Notes: generated by a model from the sequence alone, not told the origin. Numbered from the stretch's first letter, positions 20,465 through 29,740 are shown. The stretch: 64,000 bases of DNA from Komagataeibacter sucrofermentans DSM 15973 (GCF_040581405.1 NZ_CP137157.1:2313001-2377000), one strand, 5' to 3'. Numbers and translations: made by a program.

Positions 20465-22873
20465 TCACGTTCTCTGCCTTTCTTCCTGCAACTCCCGACG
20501 GCGGCGCAGAGCATGCTTGGTCAGGGCGCGCATCAGGACAGCCACCACCAGAAGGCAACCGAACAGGCCAACCACGACCACGCGGCTGGGATGGTTGTGC
20601 ATATACCAGTCAGGCTTGAGCCACAGCGGCACGGTGCCAACCGTATACAGCGGCGAGCTGCGGTAGGAGGTCAGGTCATCCCCATGTGCCAGCACCAGAT
20701 CACCCTGGATCTTGGCCTGGTTTTTCCGCTGCGCCAGGATCTGCACAAGGTTGTTGAGCCCCTGCCCGTCACCCGAAAGCAGCGCGAGAACGGTCCGACC
20801 CGATGCCAGCGGCGATTCCGCCTCGACCATCGCGGCCACGCCACCGGTCAGCGTGCTCTCGACATCGGTCGGGGCCGTGCTGTTGATGGCCGACATGGGA
20901 TCCTGGAAAAGGTTCCACACGCCGCTCAGCGTCGAACGCAGGGCCATGTGCAGCCGCCCATCGGAAATCTGATAGGCCGAATTGCTCAGCAGCTGCGAAA
21001 CATCACCGCTATTGGCCAGCGTGGACAGGACAATCAGGTTCCGGTCCGCCACGTCATTCACATGGTCGCTGGAGACCACATCAACGCCAGACACCGGATA
21101 CCATGTCGTCGCCCCCATGAAGCCCATGAGGTCGAGATAGGCGCTGACAATCATGCCATTGGGGTGTTCGGGCAGCACCACGGCCGAGCGCGACAGGTCG
21201 GCATAGGTGGTGAACGGAAAGCCCGCACTGGCCATGAAGGCGAGGTTGGGCATCTGGGTGATGTGATAGGAGTTGGACAGATCGATCGTCGAATTGGGAT
21301 CAATGCCCATATGGAACGTGCTCGGGCCGGGTTTGCAGCCCGGCTCGACCATCGCCGCCATCTCGAAATAGAACAGCAGCTGGTTCTGGCCAAAGACCCG
21401 GTAGGTCGGGATGGGCATGGTGTGCTGCTGCACGCTGTCATTATTACGATGGCCAAGGCCCACCCCATGCAGGAGCTGGTCCAGCGGTGAATCCGGCTCA
21501 CGCAGCGGATAGGCCTCGAGATAGGTATCGTTGATGCCTACATTGAGCGACGAGCGCGACACATCCACGATCGGCCCCGGCGGCGCGCGGAAACGGACGT
21601 TCAGCTTGTACGGCCGATCGCGCCACGTATACAGGTCAGGCGAGACACGGAATGGCACCGCCAGCGCGCCAGGGGCGTAACCTTCAGCCTGCAGGGCGCT
21701 GTCTGGCACCAGTTCGCCCAGGCGGACCGGGCGGTTGGTCGGAATGAAGGAGGGCGCGTCATTCGCCACGCGGGCCCCGACCTCGATCGGCGCCACGTCC
21801 ATGCGGTTGGCTGTCGGCAGGGTGCTCGAACCAAAACCGATGCCCTTGCTCGCGGTGATGACTTCATCACGGTCGCGCCCGGTTACGAGCAGGATCGTGC
21901 CGTTGGGGTCGGATGGATTGGCCACTTCCATAAGCGTGGGGCCACTGACCGCCTGGCGCCCGAGGGCGGAAGGCAGCTCGTCAGCCACGCCGACAACAAC
22001 GGCGTTGCCCGTTTGCGGAATGGTGGAGAAGACCGGGAAGGTGACGCCACGGTAATCGGTCTGCTGGCCGAACCACGATGCCAGGATGCCCGTCGCCTTC
22101 AGCACTTCGGGATCAAATGTCTGTGCGAGAACGAACGGAATGACGATCTTCTGCTTTACGTTCTTGTCGAAGAACGGCTGGGGCAGACGCGACAGCTGGC
22201 GATGCGGGGGAAGCGGGATGGTGGTGATCTGCAGCTCGGAATGTTCGGACACGCTGGCCCAGAGCAACCCGTTGCTGGGGTCCGTGCAGCCCTTCGAGCT
22301 TGAAGCGAAGCTGAAATTCAGCCGGTTGCCACTGATGAAGAAGATGGGGTTGATATCAAACGAGAGCGGCCCAAATGTAGGGTGTGTGGGGTCAGGCCGC
22401 AGCGTGCCGATGAACTGTTCGTTCAGCGTGATCGTGACCGCGCTGGTGTCAGGCTGGAGGCTGGGCGACATCGCACCCGACACGACAAGCCGCGCCGAAG
22501 TCACGAGCTGGTCGGCCGGAATACCGAACTGCAGGCCCTGCAGCGTAGCAGCGCCCTGCATTTTGAGGGCACTCTGCGCACCAAGTTCCCTGAGGGAATA
22601 TGTATGCACCGTCGCCACGTCAGACCCGGCGATGGCGTTCTCGGCATTGTCCACGACCGCATCAGCCGCGCTGGCTGCTGAGGCATCCGCCGCCGGGGTT
22701 GTGGCGGGCGGGGCGGCACTCGCGGCTGCGGGCGGAGCAGCCTGCGGCGGTGCGGCAGGGAGAGGTGGCAGGTCTGAACCTGCGGGCTGCGGAGCTGGCG
22801 CCTTGGAAGCAACAGGCGCAGCCTGTGCCCCCGTTGCAAAGACCAGCAGCGCGATCAGGGACACCATTTTCAT
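20465..22873 (-). CDS. bcsB: Cellulose synthase periplasmic subunit B
   Basis: BcsB (802 residues) is the periplasmic, membrane-anchored partner of BcsA; it guides the growing glucan and is required for synthase activity. The signal peptide is [18 protein letters not shown]. It is followed by an Ala/Pro-rich stretch, then two repeats of carbohydrate-binding and flavodoxin-like domains. A C-terminal membrane anchor ([17 protein letters not shown]) is followed by basic residues. ATG at 22873 matches the N-terminus remembered for the published AcsB; a GTG four codons upstream has a better-placed AGGA. The gene starts 1 nt after the bcsA stop. In some Komagataeibacter strains bcsA and bcsB are fused; here they are separate. 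Confidence 0.97.
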   Translation of the reverse strand: MKMVSLIALLVFATGAQAAPVASKAPAPQPAGSDLPPLPAAPPQAAPPAAASAAPPATTPAADASAASAADAVVDNAENAIAGSDVATVHTYSLRELGAQSALKMQGAATLQGLQFGIPADQLVTSARLVVSGAMSPSLQPDTSAVTITLNEQFIGTLRPDPTHPTFGPLSFDINPIFFISGNRLNFSFASSSKGCTDPSNGLLWASVSEHSELQITTIPLPPHRQLSRLPQPFFDKNVKQKIVIPFVLAQTFDPEVLKATGILASWFGQQTDYRGVTFPVFSTIPQTGNAVVVGVADELPSALGRQAVSGPTLMEVANPSDPNGTILLVTGRDRDEVITASKGIGFGSSTLPTANRMDVAPIEVGARVANDAPSFIPTNRPVRLGELVPDSALQAEGYAPGALAVPFRVSPDLYTWRDRPYKLNVRFRAPPGPIVDVSRSSLNVGINDTYLEAYPLREPDSPLDQLLHGVGLGHRNNDSVQQHTMPIPTYRVFGQNQLLFYFEMAAMVEPGCKPGPSTFHMGIDPNSTIDLSNSYHITQMPNLAFMASAGFPFTTYADLSRSAVVLPEHPNGMIVSAYLDLMGFMGATTWYPVSGVDVVSSDHVNDVADRNLIVLSTLANSGDVSQLLSNSAYQISDGRLHMALRSTLSGVWNLFQDPMSAINSTAPTDVESTLTGGVAAMVEAESPLASGRTVLALLSGDGQGLNNLVQILAQRKNQAKIQGDLVLAHGDDLTSYRSSPLYTVGTVPLWLKPDWYMHNHPSRVVVVGLFGCLLVVAVLMRALTKHALRRRRELQEERQRT

Positions 22874-22874
22874 A

Positions 22875-25139
22875 TCACGAGGCCGCACGGCTGATCTTTC
22901 CTTCTTGTGTCTGTCCACTGTGGATGGTTGTGGGCTCCCTGCGCTCAACCGGTAGTGCAAGTGGTTTCTTTTTTGGACGACTATTGGCCATTATTTTGCC
23001 TTTTTTGCGGAACAGCGCCTTAATGCTGAGCAGCAGGCTCCACAGGCTGCGTAGCGGTCTGTCATCCTCATAATTGTTCCATTGCAGCCAGGCATCAGCC
23101 CGCCCGAACACGAAGCGGACAATATCGCGTTCCGTATCAAGGTCATTATTGTCCCATGTGAACACGGCCTTGCCATTCGTGCAGCGCAGCATGGTGGCGG
23201 GAATATCGATTTCCTCGCCATCAAGCACGGCATGGATACGTTTCTTGACAGGCCCCGTGGTGACATCGGGCAAGGGGATGTGCACGGCAACACCACCCAT
23301 GGAAACATCCTGGGTCATGCCGTGCGTCGCATTATAATAGGTATGGGGCTGCCCTTCGGCAGGCGCATCGTAAACCGTTACCGGGATATGCGCTTCGACA
23401 CGATGGTTGTAACGGACCTGCTTGGTCTCGCGCCCCACGGCAATGGCAGCGAAAAGGATGATGAGACTGATCAGCGCCCAGGCGCAGTTCAGGAGATAAG
23501 CGTTCCTGGCAATGACATCGAGCTGATTGAAACGCACGATCAACTCGAACAGACCGATCAGCAGGCCACCCATCATGATGGTGGCGAAAATGATGTTGGG
23601 GTAGGTCGCCCCAAGATCGAACTCTTCCTCCTCAAGCACGCCGCCCTTTTCCGTCACGTTGAATTTGCCCTTGGAGGGGAACAGCAGGGTGACGATGGTC
23701 ACGCGCACCAGGAACAGCGCCATGGTGGTTTCGTACACCTCACTCCAGAACGAATAGCGCCAGCCCTTGTTCACCTTGGCGGCGGTTGCAATGGAGTGGA
23801 ACATGTGCGGGAGGGCATAGGCCGCCACGGCCAGTGGCGCGGCGGCGATGATGTTCTGGCCCGCAAACAGGAACGCCAGCGGCGAGGCAAGGAAGATAAC
23901 GCGCGGAATGGCGAAGAAGAACGACGTCATGGCCGAAAGATAGCAAAGCCGCTGGCCCAACTTCAGGCCGCGCCCGAGCATCGGGTTATCCACGCGGAAG
24001 ATCTGGATCATGCCGCGCGCCCAGCGCATGCGCTGGCCGATATGGGTGGTCAGTCGCTCGGTGGCCAGACCACTGGCAACGGGAATGCGCAGGTAAGCGG
24101 TGGACCAGCCGCGGCGCTGCATGCGCAGGGCGGTATGGGCATCTTCCGTCACGGTTTCAACCGCAAAGCCGCCGATCGATTCAATGGCCTCACGCCGCAG
24201 GATGGCGCATGAGCCGCAGAAGAAGGTGGCATCCCAGAAGTCGTTGCCATCCTGGATGACGCCGTAGAACAGGTTGCCTTCCGGCGGGGTGCGGTAGCCC
24301 ACGGCCAGGTTACGCTGGAACGGATCGGGAGAGTAGAAGTGATGCGGCGTCTGCATCAGGGCGATCTTGCGGTCAGCGACCATCCACCCCATGGCGATCT
24401 GCAGGAACGCGCGTGTCGGAATATGGTCACAATCCAGGATGAGAATGTAATCGCCGGAAGTCCGCTTAATGGCGTGGTTGAGGTTACCCGCCTTGGCGTG
24501 CGCGCTGTCGACACGCCCGATATACAGGGCGCCGCAATCCTTGGCGAACTGCTCGAATTCGGGCCGCACACCGTCATCAAGGATATAGACATTCACTTTA
24601 TCGGGCGGCCAGTCGATGCCGAGCGCGCCCAGCACGGTCAGGCGCACGATGCTCAGCTGCTCATCATAGGTCGGGATGAAGATATCGACAGTCGGCCAGT
24701 CGTCAACATTGTCAGGCAGGGGCAGCGGCGCACGATGAAGCGGCTGGATTGTCTGGAAATAGCTGAGAAACAGCATGTACAGGGCATACAGCTCGGCCAT
24801 GAGCAGGATTACGCCCAGTATGCCCTGAATCCATGTATTGAAGTCGAGCGTTTCGGTCAGGCGCCATGTCAGGTAACGCAGGGAAACCAGCGCGGAGAGC
24901 ACCTCGAGAAAAATCTGGGTGCGCCGGCTCTTGCCACGCCCGACAACAAAAAAGATGACAACACATACAGCTGCCACAATTAGCTGCTCATTATTGTTCA
25001 GCGTAACCGTGGTCGCGGCAATAAGTGCACAAAGCCCCAGCGCTCCAACTATATAGCTGGCCCCACGCAGTGACAGTATCTTGTTGGAGATGCGGCCTAG
25101 CCTACTCTCCGTGGGTACTGGCGACTGAACCTCTGACAT
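22875..25139 (-). CDS. bcsA: Cellulose synthase catalytic subunit A (UDP-forming)
   Basis: BcsA (754 residues) polymerises UDP-glucose into beta-1,4-glucan and moves the chain through the inner membrane. Transmembrane helices flank a GT2 domain with all catalytic motifs: DDG at 188-190, DCD at 236-238, TED at 331-333 and the QRMRW box at 369-373. The C-terminal PilZ domain has the c-di-GMP-binding RxxxR (576-580) and DVSMGG (611-616), so allosteric activation should be intact. ATG at 25139 was chosen; the codon before it, at 25142, is TTG. It leads the bcsABCD cluster, with intergenic gaps of only 1-2 nt. Confidence 0.98.
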   Translation of the reverse strand: MSEVQSPVPTESRLGRISNKILSLRGASYIVGALGLCALIAATTVTLNNNEQLIVAAVCVVIFFVVGRGKSRRTQIFLEVLSALVSLRYLTWRLTETLDFNTWIQGILGVILLMAELYALYMLFLSYFQTIQPLHRAPLPLPDNVDDWPTVDIFIPTYDEQLSIVRLTVLGALGIDWPPDKVNVYILDDGVRPEFEQFAKDCGALYIGRVDSAHAKAGNLNHAIKRTSGDYILILDCDHIPTRAFLQIAMGWMVADRKIALMQTPHHFYSPDPFQRNLAVGYRTPPEGNLFYGVIQDGNDFWDATFFCGSCAILRREAIESIGGFAVETVTEDAHTALRMQRRGWSTAYLRIPVASGLATERLTTHIGQRMRWARGMIQIFRVDNPMLGRGLKLGQRLCYLSAMTSFFFAIPRVIFLASPLAFLFAGQNIIAAAPLAVAAYALPHMFHSIATAAKVNKGWRYSFWSEVYETTMALFLVRVTIVTLLFPSKGKFNVTEKGGVLEEEEFDLGATYPNIIFATIMMGGLLIGLFELIVRFNQLDVIARNAYLLNCAWALISLIILFAAIAVGRETKQVRYNHRVEAHIPVTVYDAPAEGQPHTYYNATHGMTQDVSMGGVAVHIPLPDVTTGPVKKRIHAVLDGEEIDIPATMLRCTNGKAVFTWDNNDLDTERDIVRFVFGRADAWLQWNNYEDDRPLRSLWSLLLSIKALFRKKGKIMANSRPKKKPLALPVERREPTTIHSGQTQEGKISRAAS

Positions 25140-25285
25140 CAATAGCTCGTCCGATAATAAATACTGATAAAACAGGTAGATATATTCAAAAGAAAACCGT
25201 CAGACGCATTCGGTCCGTCATGTCGCCTTTCGGCCCGCCGCTTGTGCGGGATGGGGAAAACCTTCCCCCTTCTTTCCTTTGGCAG

Positions 25286-25308
25286 GCCGGGAGCAGACTG
25301 CTCCCGGC
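25286..25308 (-). terminator. Strong hairpin without U-tract between ccpAx and bcsA
   Basis: GCCGGGAGC-AGACT-GCTCCCGGC (9-bp perfect GC-rich stem) sits 6 nt after the ccpAx stop. No run of T follows on the minus strand, so it may be a weak or partial terminator, or an mRNA-protecting 3' hairpin. An AT-rich stretch (25143-25200) follows just before bcsA and could carry a separate bcsA promoter; no clean -35/-10 pair is seen. Confidence 0.5.
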
Positions 25309-25314
25309 ACGGTG

Positions 25315-26349
25315 TCAGGATTCGCCGTTCGTGCCTTCACGCTTGCGCAACAGGGCATCACGCAGGCTGGGCTTGGGCACCAGCCGATCCGTGGCCCGAC
25401 CGCCAAGGGTCATGAACACTTCGGTCAGGGTCGGAGAATTGTCGGTCGGTGCAGGGCGGCCTGCCTGACTGTCATTCGGGGAACTCTTGTCAACTTTGGT
25501 CATTGTGGTCACCTTGGAAACAGGTTTTGAAACAGGCCGGGACACCGGTGCCGACTGGAACAGCCTTGCTGCGGGCGCCCGCTCACTTCCCGCACCAAAA
25601 AAGAAGCCTGGCCCTGTCAAACGCTGCCCACGCTGCTGCTGGGCCTTGGGCACGGGGGCCCAGTCCTCTGCTGCGATGGGGGGCGTGGCTGAAGCCGAGC
25701 CAAAAGCCGGGGCAGGACGGGGCGCCATGAAGGAAGACACCGCAGGTTTGGGGGGCGTCACTGGCGACAATGAGGGCCGCTCCTGCCTGACCGGCTGCGC
25801 CACGGCAGCAACAACCGGGGCCACGGGCGCGGGCTGCGGCGGCACGGGGGTCGCAACTGGCTGAGGGGCGGCCGCATATTCCGGAACCGTTACGGTTTCG
25901 GCGTGCGTGGCGGCATAGGTCTCGGGTTCGGCTGCGGGCGTATCGTCATGCGCAACATAAGGCTCGGGCGCGGCCTGTTCCGGCTCCGGCTGTGCGGCAT
26001 AGGCATCATGCGCGGCAGGCGTGTAGGCTGTTTCCCCGTAGTGCTGCGGCTGTTCTGCTGCCTCAACAGGCGCAGCCTCAGGCGCTGCCGGGGTGGAATA
26101 GGTATCATCGTAGGAAGAAACGAAATGCTGCGATGCTTCTTCAGCGGCAGGAGCGTGCTCGGCTGCTGCGGCCTGCTCTGCGCCAGACTCGTCGTGCCTG
26201 ACTTCTGGCCTGGGCGGGCGCTTCTGCTTGAAAGGGCGGTAGTGAAAACCTGCACTGCTGATACCGTAGCCATCCGTCAGCATACGGTCGACATCCTGCT
26301 GGTTGTCGATATTCACCTGCGTTCCTGCTTCCTTTTCAGGTGTGCTCAC
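25315..26349 (-). CDS. ccpAx: Cellulose-complementing protein
   Basis: CcpAx is a 344-residue protein specific to cellulose-producing acetic acid bacteria. It is needed for normal cellulose production and is known to associate with BcsD in arranging the terminal complexes along the cell. The N-terminus MSTPEKEAGTQVNIDNQQDV and GYGISSAGFHYRPFKQKRPP are recognisable. The centre is a low-complexity Ala/Pro/Glu-rich region (residues about 55-205), and the C-terminus is basic. There is no signal peptide or membrane segment. The start is GTG at 26349, overlapping the cmcAx stop by 4 nt (GTGA), so translation is coupled to cmcAx. A GC-rich hairpin follows the stop. Confidence 0.93.
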   Translation of the reverse strand: MSTPEKEAGTQVNIDNQQDVDRMLTDGYGISSAGFHYRPFKQKRPPRPEVRHDESGAEQAAAAEHAPAAEEASQHFVSSYDDTYSTPAAPEAAPVEAAEQPQHYGETAYTPAAHDAYAAQPEPEQAAPEPYVAHDDTPAAEPETYAATHAETVTVPEYAAAPQPVATPVPPQPAPVAPVVAAVAQPVRQERPSLSPVTPPKPAVSSFMAPRPAPAFGSASATPPIAAEDWAPVPKAQQQRGQRLTGPGFFFGAGSERAPAARLFQSAPVSRPVSKPVSKVTTMTKVDKSSPNDSQAGRPAPTDNSPTLTEVFMTLGGRATDRLVPKPSLRDALLRKREGTNGES

Positions 26350-27440
26350 ATCCCATCTCCCTGGTTCCGGGCGATATAGGCCAGCATCGTCAACGCGGCC
26401 GAATAGTAGTCGGGCGCATGATCGAGCGTGGGCAGTTCACCCGCCGAGGCCAGGCCCGTGCATGACGCCACCGCCAGATAGCCCGGCGGCGCATTATAGG
26501 GCGAACGCGCGCCGTTGGTCAGATCAACCCAGCCCGGCAGGGCGGATGCGCCATAATGGTTCCAGAACCGGCTGAAATCCGCCAGCAGTTCCGGGGTCAG
26601 CATATGCGCCCAAGACAAGTAGAGCGGCACGCGAATCGCATCATACGAGAAGCGCGGCGGCCAGCCCTTGGCAATGGAGAAGGCGTTGGTATGCAGGTTG
26701 ATCGACAGCCAGTCCGGCGGGAGCTTCCATTCACCGAATCGTCCCTTGGCGATGATCTGCAGCCCGTCGCCCATCACCTTTGTCCACTTCGCATCACCCG
26801 TGAGCGCAAAGGCCTGCATGAGGGAGGGCATGACGTAATAGGACAGGTTCAGCGTGACCGTATCCTTGGTGAGAAACCCGACAGCGCCCGGCAGCAGCAC
26901 CGTGTAGGGGCCGACGGACTTCGTCATGAGTTTCAGCACGTCGCCATAGATGTTCATGGCGTCCTGAATATAGTCGGCGCGCTTCCATCGCTTGCCGGCC
27001 CAAGCCAGGGCGAGGGCAATGAGCAGGTCCCCGTCGGTTGCGTTGTTCTTGTCGGCCACGGGCGGTTTGTGCCCGTCAAGGTAACGCCAGGAGAACAGGG
27101 CGTCATCCTTGTGCTGCAGGTTGGTGCGCGCCCAGACCCAGATTACCTCGAACGCCGCCTGGTCGCCCGCCGCAGCGGAAAAGAGCATGCCGTAGCCCTG
27201 CCCCTCGCTGTGGGATTCGCCGCTATTGCCCGTATCGATGATGCGCCCGTTGGGATGAAAATACTTGTCCCGGAAAATGGCCCACTGCTGGGCGATCTGC
27301 GGGTTGATGCCAATGGCATCATCAGCTTCAGCGCCGGAGGAAAGCATGGGAAAGCTGCCAGCCACAGCCATGACGGACAGAAAGGAGCGACGCCCCATCC
27401 CGGATACATGTTTTTGCAGCTTCATAAAATCCAACAGCAT
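26346..27440 (-). CDS. cmcAx: Endo-beta-1,4-glucanase CMCax, glycoside hydrolase family 8
   Basis: This 364-residue exported cellulase paradoxically helps cellulose formation, probably by trimming disordered chains. GH8 signatures are GNSGESHSEGQGYGMLFSAA (proton-donor Glu), DDALFSWRYLDGH, NNATDGDLLIALALAWAGKR and GYLAVASCTGLASAGELPTL. The N-terminus has MGRRSFLSVMAVAGSFPMLS, a twin-arginine-like motif (RRSFLS) before a hydrophobic core, suggesting Tat export; this is an inference. The start is ATG at 27440; in-frame ATGs at 27425 and about 27398 are alternatives. It is the first gene of the cellulose locus, behind a long AT-rich leader. Confidence 0.94.
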   Translation of the reverse strand: MLLDFMKLQKHVSGMGRRSFLSVMAVAGSFPMLSSGAEADDAIGINPQIAQQWAIFRDKYFHPNGRIIDTGNSGESHSEGQGYGMLFSAAAGDQAAFEVIWVWARTNLQHKDDALFSWRYLDGHKPPVADKNNATDGDLLIALALAWAGKRWKRADYIQDAMNIYGDVLKLMTKSVGPYTVLLPGAVGFLTKDTVTLNLSYYVMPSLMQAFALTGDAKWTKVMGDGLQIIAKGRFGEWKLPPDWLSINLHTNAFSIAKGWPPRFSYDAIRVPLYLSWAHMLTPELLADFSRFWNHYGASALPGWVDLTNGARSPYNAPPGYLAVASCTGLASAGELPTLDHAPDYYSAALTMLAYIARNQGDGM

Positions 27441-27803
27441 CTACCACCACACCCTCAAGAAGTCTGAACCCACGCCACTGCCTGGCCGAACGCCTGCTGC
27501 GCCCTCAATACCCTGCCACGCCATGACGCCTTAATCGGAAACTCCTCCATCCTGCAAGTCGAAGGCGACCATTCCGGGACAGACTTTATTACTGAAAAGG
27601 AGCATAACGTCTCTCCCCCCAGCGGCGAAACCGCCACCAGCGCCACAACTGGCTACAGGGAAGAAAAAGTTGCATTTTTGTCACGCAGGGGCAAATGGCC
27701 CTCTGTAAAAACCGTTGATAATTCCTAAGGAAATTAAAGAAGAGAAATATGGCAAACGATCGCCGTTCACTATGGTGTCATCTTTTGCAAAATTAAAAGA
27801 CGG
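27441..27803 (-). other. Long untranslated leader of the cellulose locus
   Basis: About 360 nt separate cmcAx from the predicted promoter below. The sequence is AT-rich in its distal half and contains a short GGGC-CATTT-GCCC hairpin near 27688-27703. An open frame of 63 codons (27455-27646) has no recognisable relatives or good ribosome-binding site and is not called. No c-di-GMP riboswitch could be recognised. Confidence 0.4.
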
Positions 27804-27843
27804 AAAATATTTTTAAATTTCAGACGCGATTGATCTGGATCAA
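27804..27843 (-). promoter_or_regulatory. Perfect FNR/FixK-type box and adjacent -10 element upstream of cmcAx
   Basis: TTGATCTGGATCAA at 27830-27843 is an exact match to the FNR-family consensus TTGAT-N4-ATCAA. On the minus strand a TATTTT (27804-27809) lies 20 nt downstream of the box. This is close to the class II arrangement, in which the regulator overlaps the -35 region. The next gene in that direction is cmcAx, about 390 nt away. The site is seen directly; its function is inferred. Confidence 0.6.
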
Positions 27844-27974
27844 TGCTTTTTAGCAGACGGGCAGACCGCAGTATATAAGATGCTTTTATTATATATTAAT
27901 ATAAATAAAGTTGCCTTGCCATAGCGCAGACAGGCTTCTGGCAAAGATATTTATAAAAAAACGAAGTACATACG

Positions 27975-27999
27975 AAAAACCCGCCTTGCGGCGGGTTTT
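27975..27999 (-). terminator. Terminator of tRNA-Glu
   Basis: On the minus strand AAAACCCGCC-GCAA-GGCGGGTTTTT forms a 6-bp GC stem extended by A-T pairs and ending in five T. It lies about 35 nt after the tRNA 3' end and insulates the cellulose promoter. Confidence 0.88.
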
Positions 28000-28032
28000 C
28001 ATCAGTCAGTCTTTTATTCAGCCAGAACTGGC

Positions 28033-28108
28033 TGGCGTCCCGTAGGGGATTCGAACCCCTGTTGCCGCCGTGAGAGGGCAGTGTCCTAGGCCTCTAGACG
28101 AACGGGAC
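28033..28108 (-). tRNA. tRNA-Glu, anticodon CUC
   Basis: The 76-nt cloverleaf starts GTCCCGTTCG and ends ACGGGAC-G-CCA, with CCA encoded. The acceptor stem pairs GTCCCGT with ACGGGAC, and the T arm is CAGGGGTTCGAATCCCCT. The anticodon arm is CTGCC-CTCTCAC-GGCGG, so positions 34-36 read CUC and decode GAG. The more usual UUC isoacceptor is not in this window. Confidence 0.95.
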
Positions 28109-28185
28109 AAAAGGCCGGTAGCCGCCTTCTAGGCGATGTTGCGGGGGCATGCAAGCAAAGAATCACGCACGCCCCGCATTTGTGT

Positions 28186-28542
28186 TCAGGGCTGCCCCAG
28201 CACCAGCCGCGCCGTGATGCGCCGCGCCAGTGGATCCCACACGATGATGCGGTCAGCCACGCCGCCGCCTGTCAGCGCCACGGCCAGCAGCCCGTCCGCC
28301 CGCGCGGTGAGCGACCGCACGCTCGTGCCGGGCGGCTCGTCCACCACAAGCGCTGCCTGTGCCGACATGTCCGGCCCGACCGCCGCCACGGGACCTGCCC
28401 CCGCCAGCGCGGCTGCTGGCGGGTGGGCAGGGTGCATCATGCGATGCACCAGAACCCCCACCAGCGCCAGCGACCCGAGGAACAGCAGAACCCCCATGCC
28501 GATCACTGCGGCGAGCAGCGCGCGCGATCCCTGTTTTTCCAT
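28186..28542 (-). CDS. Small membrane protein of the DUF6476 type
   Basis: This 118-residue protein has one N-terminal transmembrane helix (ALLAAVIGMGVLLFLGSLAL) and a small extracytoplasmic domain. The domain ends RIIVWDPLARRITARLVLG, similar to the DUF6476 family that often lies opposite rluD in alphaproteobacteria. Function is unknown. The open frame extends to 28797, but that would run across the divergent rluD start. ATG at 28542 (MEKQGSRALL) leaves a 48-nt divergent gap and is preferred. Confidence 0.65.
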   Translation of the reverse strand: MEKQGSRALLAAVIGMGVLLFLGSLALVGVLVHRMMHPAHPPAAALAGAGPVAAVGPDMSAQAALVVDEPPGTSVRSLTARADGLLAVALTGGGVADRIIVWDPLARRITARLVLGQP

Positions 28543-28590
28543 TCCGTGCTTTCCGTTCCCGAATACCGTTTTTTCCGATAGACACATGCC

Positions 28591-29562
28591 ATGAATGACA
28601 CTGCCCCCCCTGCCCCGATCATCGCCACCGCCGATGATGCAGGCCAGCGCACCGACCGTTTTCTTGCCAATGCGGTCGAGAGCCTTTCGCGCTCGCGCAT
28701 CAAGTCCCTTATGGAAAGCGGACACCTGCTGCGCAATGGCGATCCGCTGCGCGACCCGGCCGAACCGGTGCGGGCAGGCATGTGTTATGAAATTCACATC
28801 CCCCCCGCAATCCCCGCAACGCCGCAGGGCCAGGACATCGCGCTGACCATATTATATGAGGACCGCGACCTGATCGTGCTCGACAAGGCCGCCGGCATGG
28901 TGGTGCACCCGGCGCCAGGCAATGAAGATGGCACGCTGGTCAACGCCCTGCTTGCCCATTGCGGCGCGAGCCTGACCGGCATTGGCGGCGAAAAGCGCCC
29001 CGGAATCGTGCACCGGCTGGACAAGGACACATCGGGCATCATGGTCGCGGCCAAGACCGAAATGGCGCATCAGGCCCTGTCCCTCGCCTTTGCCGAGCGC
29101 CGGATCGACCGCGCCTACGAAGCCCTGTGCTGGGGCATCCCCACACCGGGCAGCGGGTCGTTCGATGGCGCGATCGGGCGCGACAAGCGCGACCGCAAGC
29201 GCATGGCGGTGGTGACCGGCGACAGCGGCAAGCACGCGCTCACCCACTACCGGGTGCTCAATACCTTCCACGGTGGCCTTGCGCATGTGGAATGCAAGCT
29301 GGCCACCGGGCGCACGCACCAGATCCGGGTGCATTTTGCCCATGCCGGGCATGCGCTGGTGGGCGACCCGGTCTATCTGCGCCGCATTCCTGCCGCCGCC
29401 CGCGCCCTGCCGCCCGGCGCGAAGGCGGCCGCGCTGGATTTTGGCCGCCAGGCGCTGCATGCACGCAGGCTGGGCTTCATCCACCCGCGCAGCGGCGAGG
29501 AGATGCTGTTTGAAAGCGCGCCGCCGGAAGACTTCCGCCAGCTTCTGGCCGATATTGCCTGA
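28591..29562 (+). CDS. rluD: RluD-like 23S rRNA pseudouridine synthase
   Basis: This 323-residue RluA-family enzyme isomerises uridines in 23S rRNA. The N-terminal S4 RNA-binding domain (QRTDRFLANAVESLSRSRIK) is followed by the catalytic domain with IVHRLDKDTSGIMVAAKT, which contains the catalytic aspartate. LATGRTHQIRVHFAHAGHAL and LHARRLGFIHPRSGEEMLFE complete the fold. Assignment to RluD rather than RluC rests on the S4 domain, the length and the position before rpoH, the usual alphaproteobacterial order. A second RluA-family gene is at 51753-52730. Confidence 0.9.
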   Translation: MNDTAPPAPIIATADDAGQRTDRFLANAVESLSRSRIKSLMESGHLLRNGDPLRDPAEPVRAGMCYEIHIPPAIPATPQGQDIALTILYEDRDLIVLDKAAGMVVHPAPGNEDGTLVNALLAHCGASLTGIGGEKRPGIVHRLDKDTSGIMVAAKTEMAHQALSLAFAERRIDRAYEALCWGIPTPGSGSFDGAIGRDKRDRKRMAVVTGDSGKHALTHYRVLNTFHGGLAHVECKLATGRTHQIRVHFAHAGHALVGDPVYLRRIPAAARALPPGAKAAALDFGRQALHARRLGFIHPRSGEEMLFESAPPEDFRQLLADIA

Positions 29563-29596
29563 TTAACAGGCATATTCATTGACAGGAGCAGGAACA

Positions 29597-29644
29597 ATGC
29601 CTATGTTCGGTGATTGTTCGCCGGGGCCGACGCCCCCAGGCTAA
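29597..29644 (+). CDS. Tiny proline-rich leader ORF before rpoH
   Basis: A 15-codon ORF, MPMFGDCSPGPTPPG, has AGGAG nine bases upstream of its ATG and stops with TAA at 29642-29644. Five of its last fourteen residues are proline, including a Pro-Pro pair, which can slow ribosomes. It is too short to judge by homology. The stop touches the first strand of a strong RNA helix in the rpoH leader, which suggests a regulatory leader peptide. This is a hypothesis from layout only. Confidence 0.35.
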   Translation: MPMFGDCSPGPTPPG

Positions 29645-29740
29645 CTGGACGTCCTGTATGGAACTGCCCAGGATGGGGGTTGCATGCAGGGACGTGAGAA
29701 GTCCAGTCGTGCGTCTAGCAGAGTGATGATGCAACCCGCC
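29607..29740 (+). ncRNA. Structured RNA segment in the rpoH leader
   Basis: Consecutive potential helices are visible: GGTGA-TTGT-TCGCC, GGGGC-CGAC-GCCCC, then ACTGGAC (29644-29650) with GTCCAGT (29701-29707) enclosing CGTCCTG/CAGGGACG. In addition GGGTTGCAT (29677-29685), which lies inside the loop of that stem, is a perfect 9-bp match to ATGCAACCC (29729-29737) outside it. The last pair can form a pseudoknot or a competing structure. It may be a cis-acting rpoH leader or an independent small RNA; I could not match it to a known RNA family from memory. Confidence 0.45.

Noticed and set aside
20465-25139. A bcsA-bcsB gene fusion
   Set aside because: The stop of bcsA and the start of bcsB with its own signal peptide are clear; the genes are separate with a 1-nt gap.
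27455-27646. A 63-codon minus-strand ORF in the cmcAx leader
   Set aside because: No convincing ribosome-binding site, no recognisable homology and a composition like untranslated leader.
27441-27803. A c-di-GMP riboswitch in the cellulose leader
   Set aside because: I looked for the conserved elements of the GEMM classes and could not find them; control by c-di-GMP is already explained by the BcsA PilZ domain.
28543-28797. N-terminal extension of the DUF6476 protein to 203 residues
   Set aside because: It would run through the divergent rluD start and the added sequence does not resemble the family.
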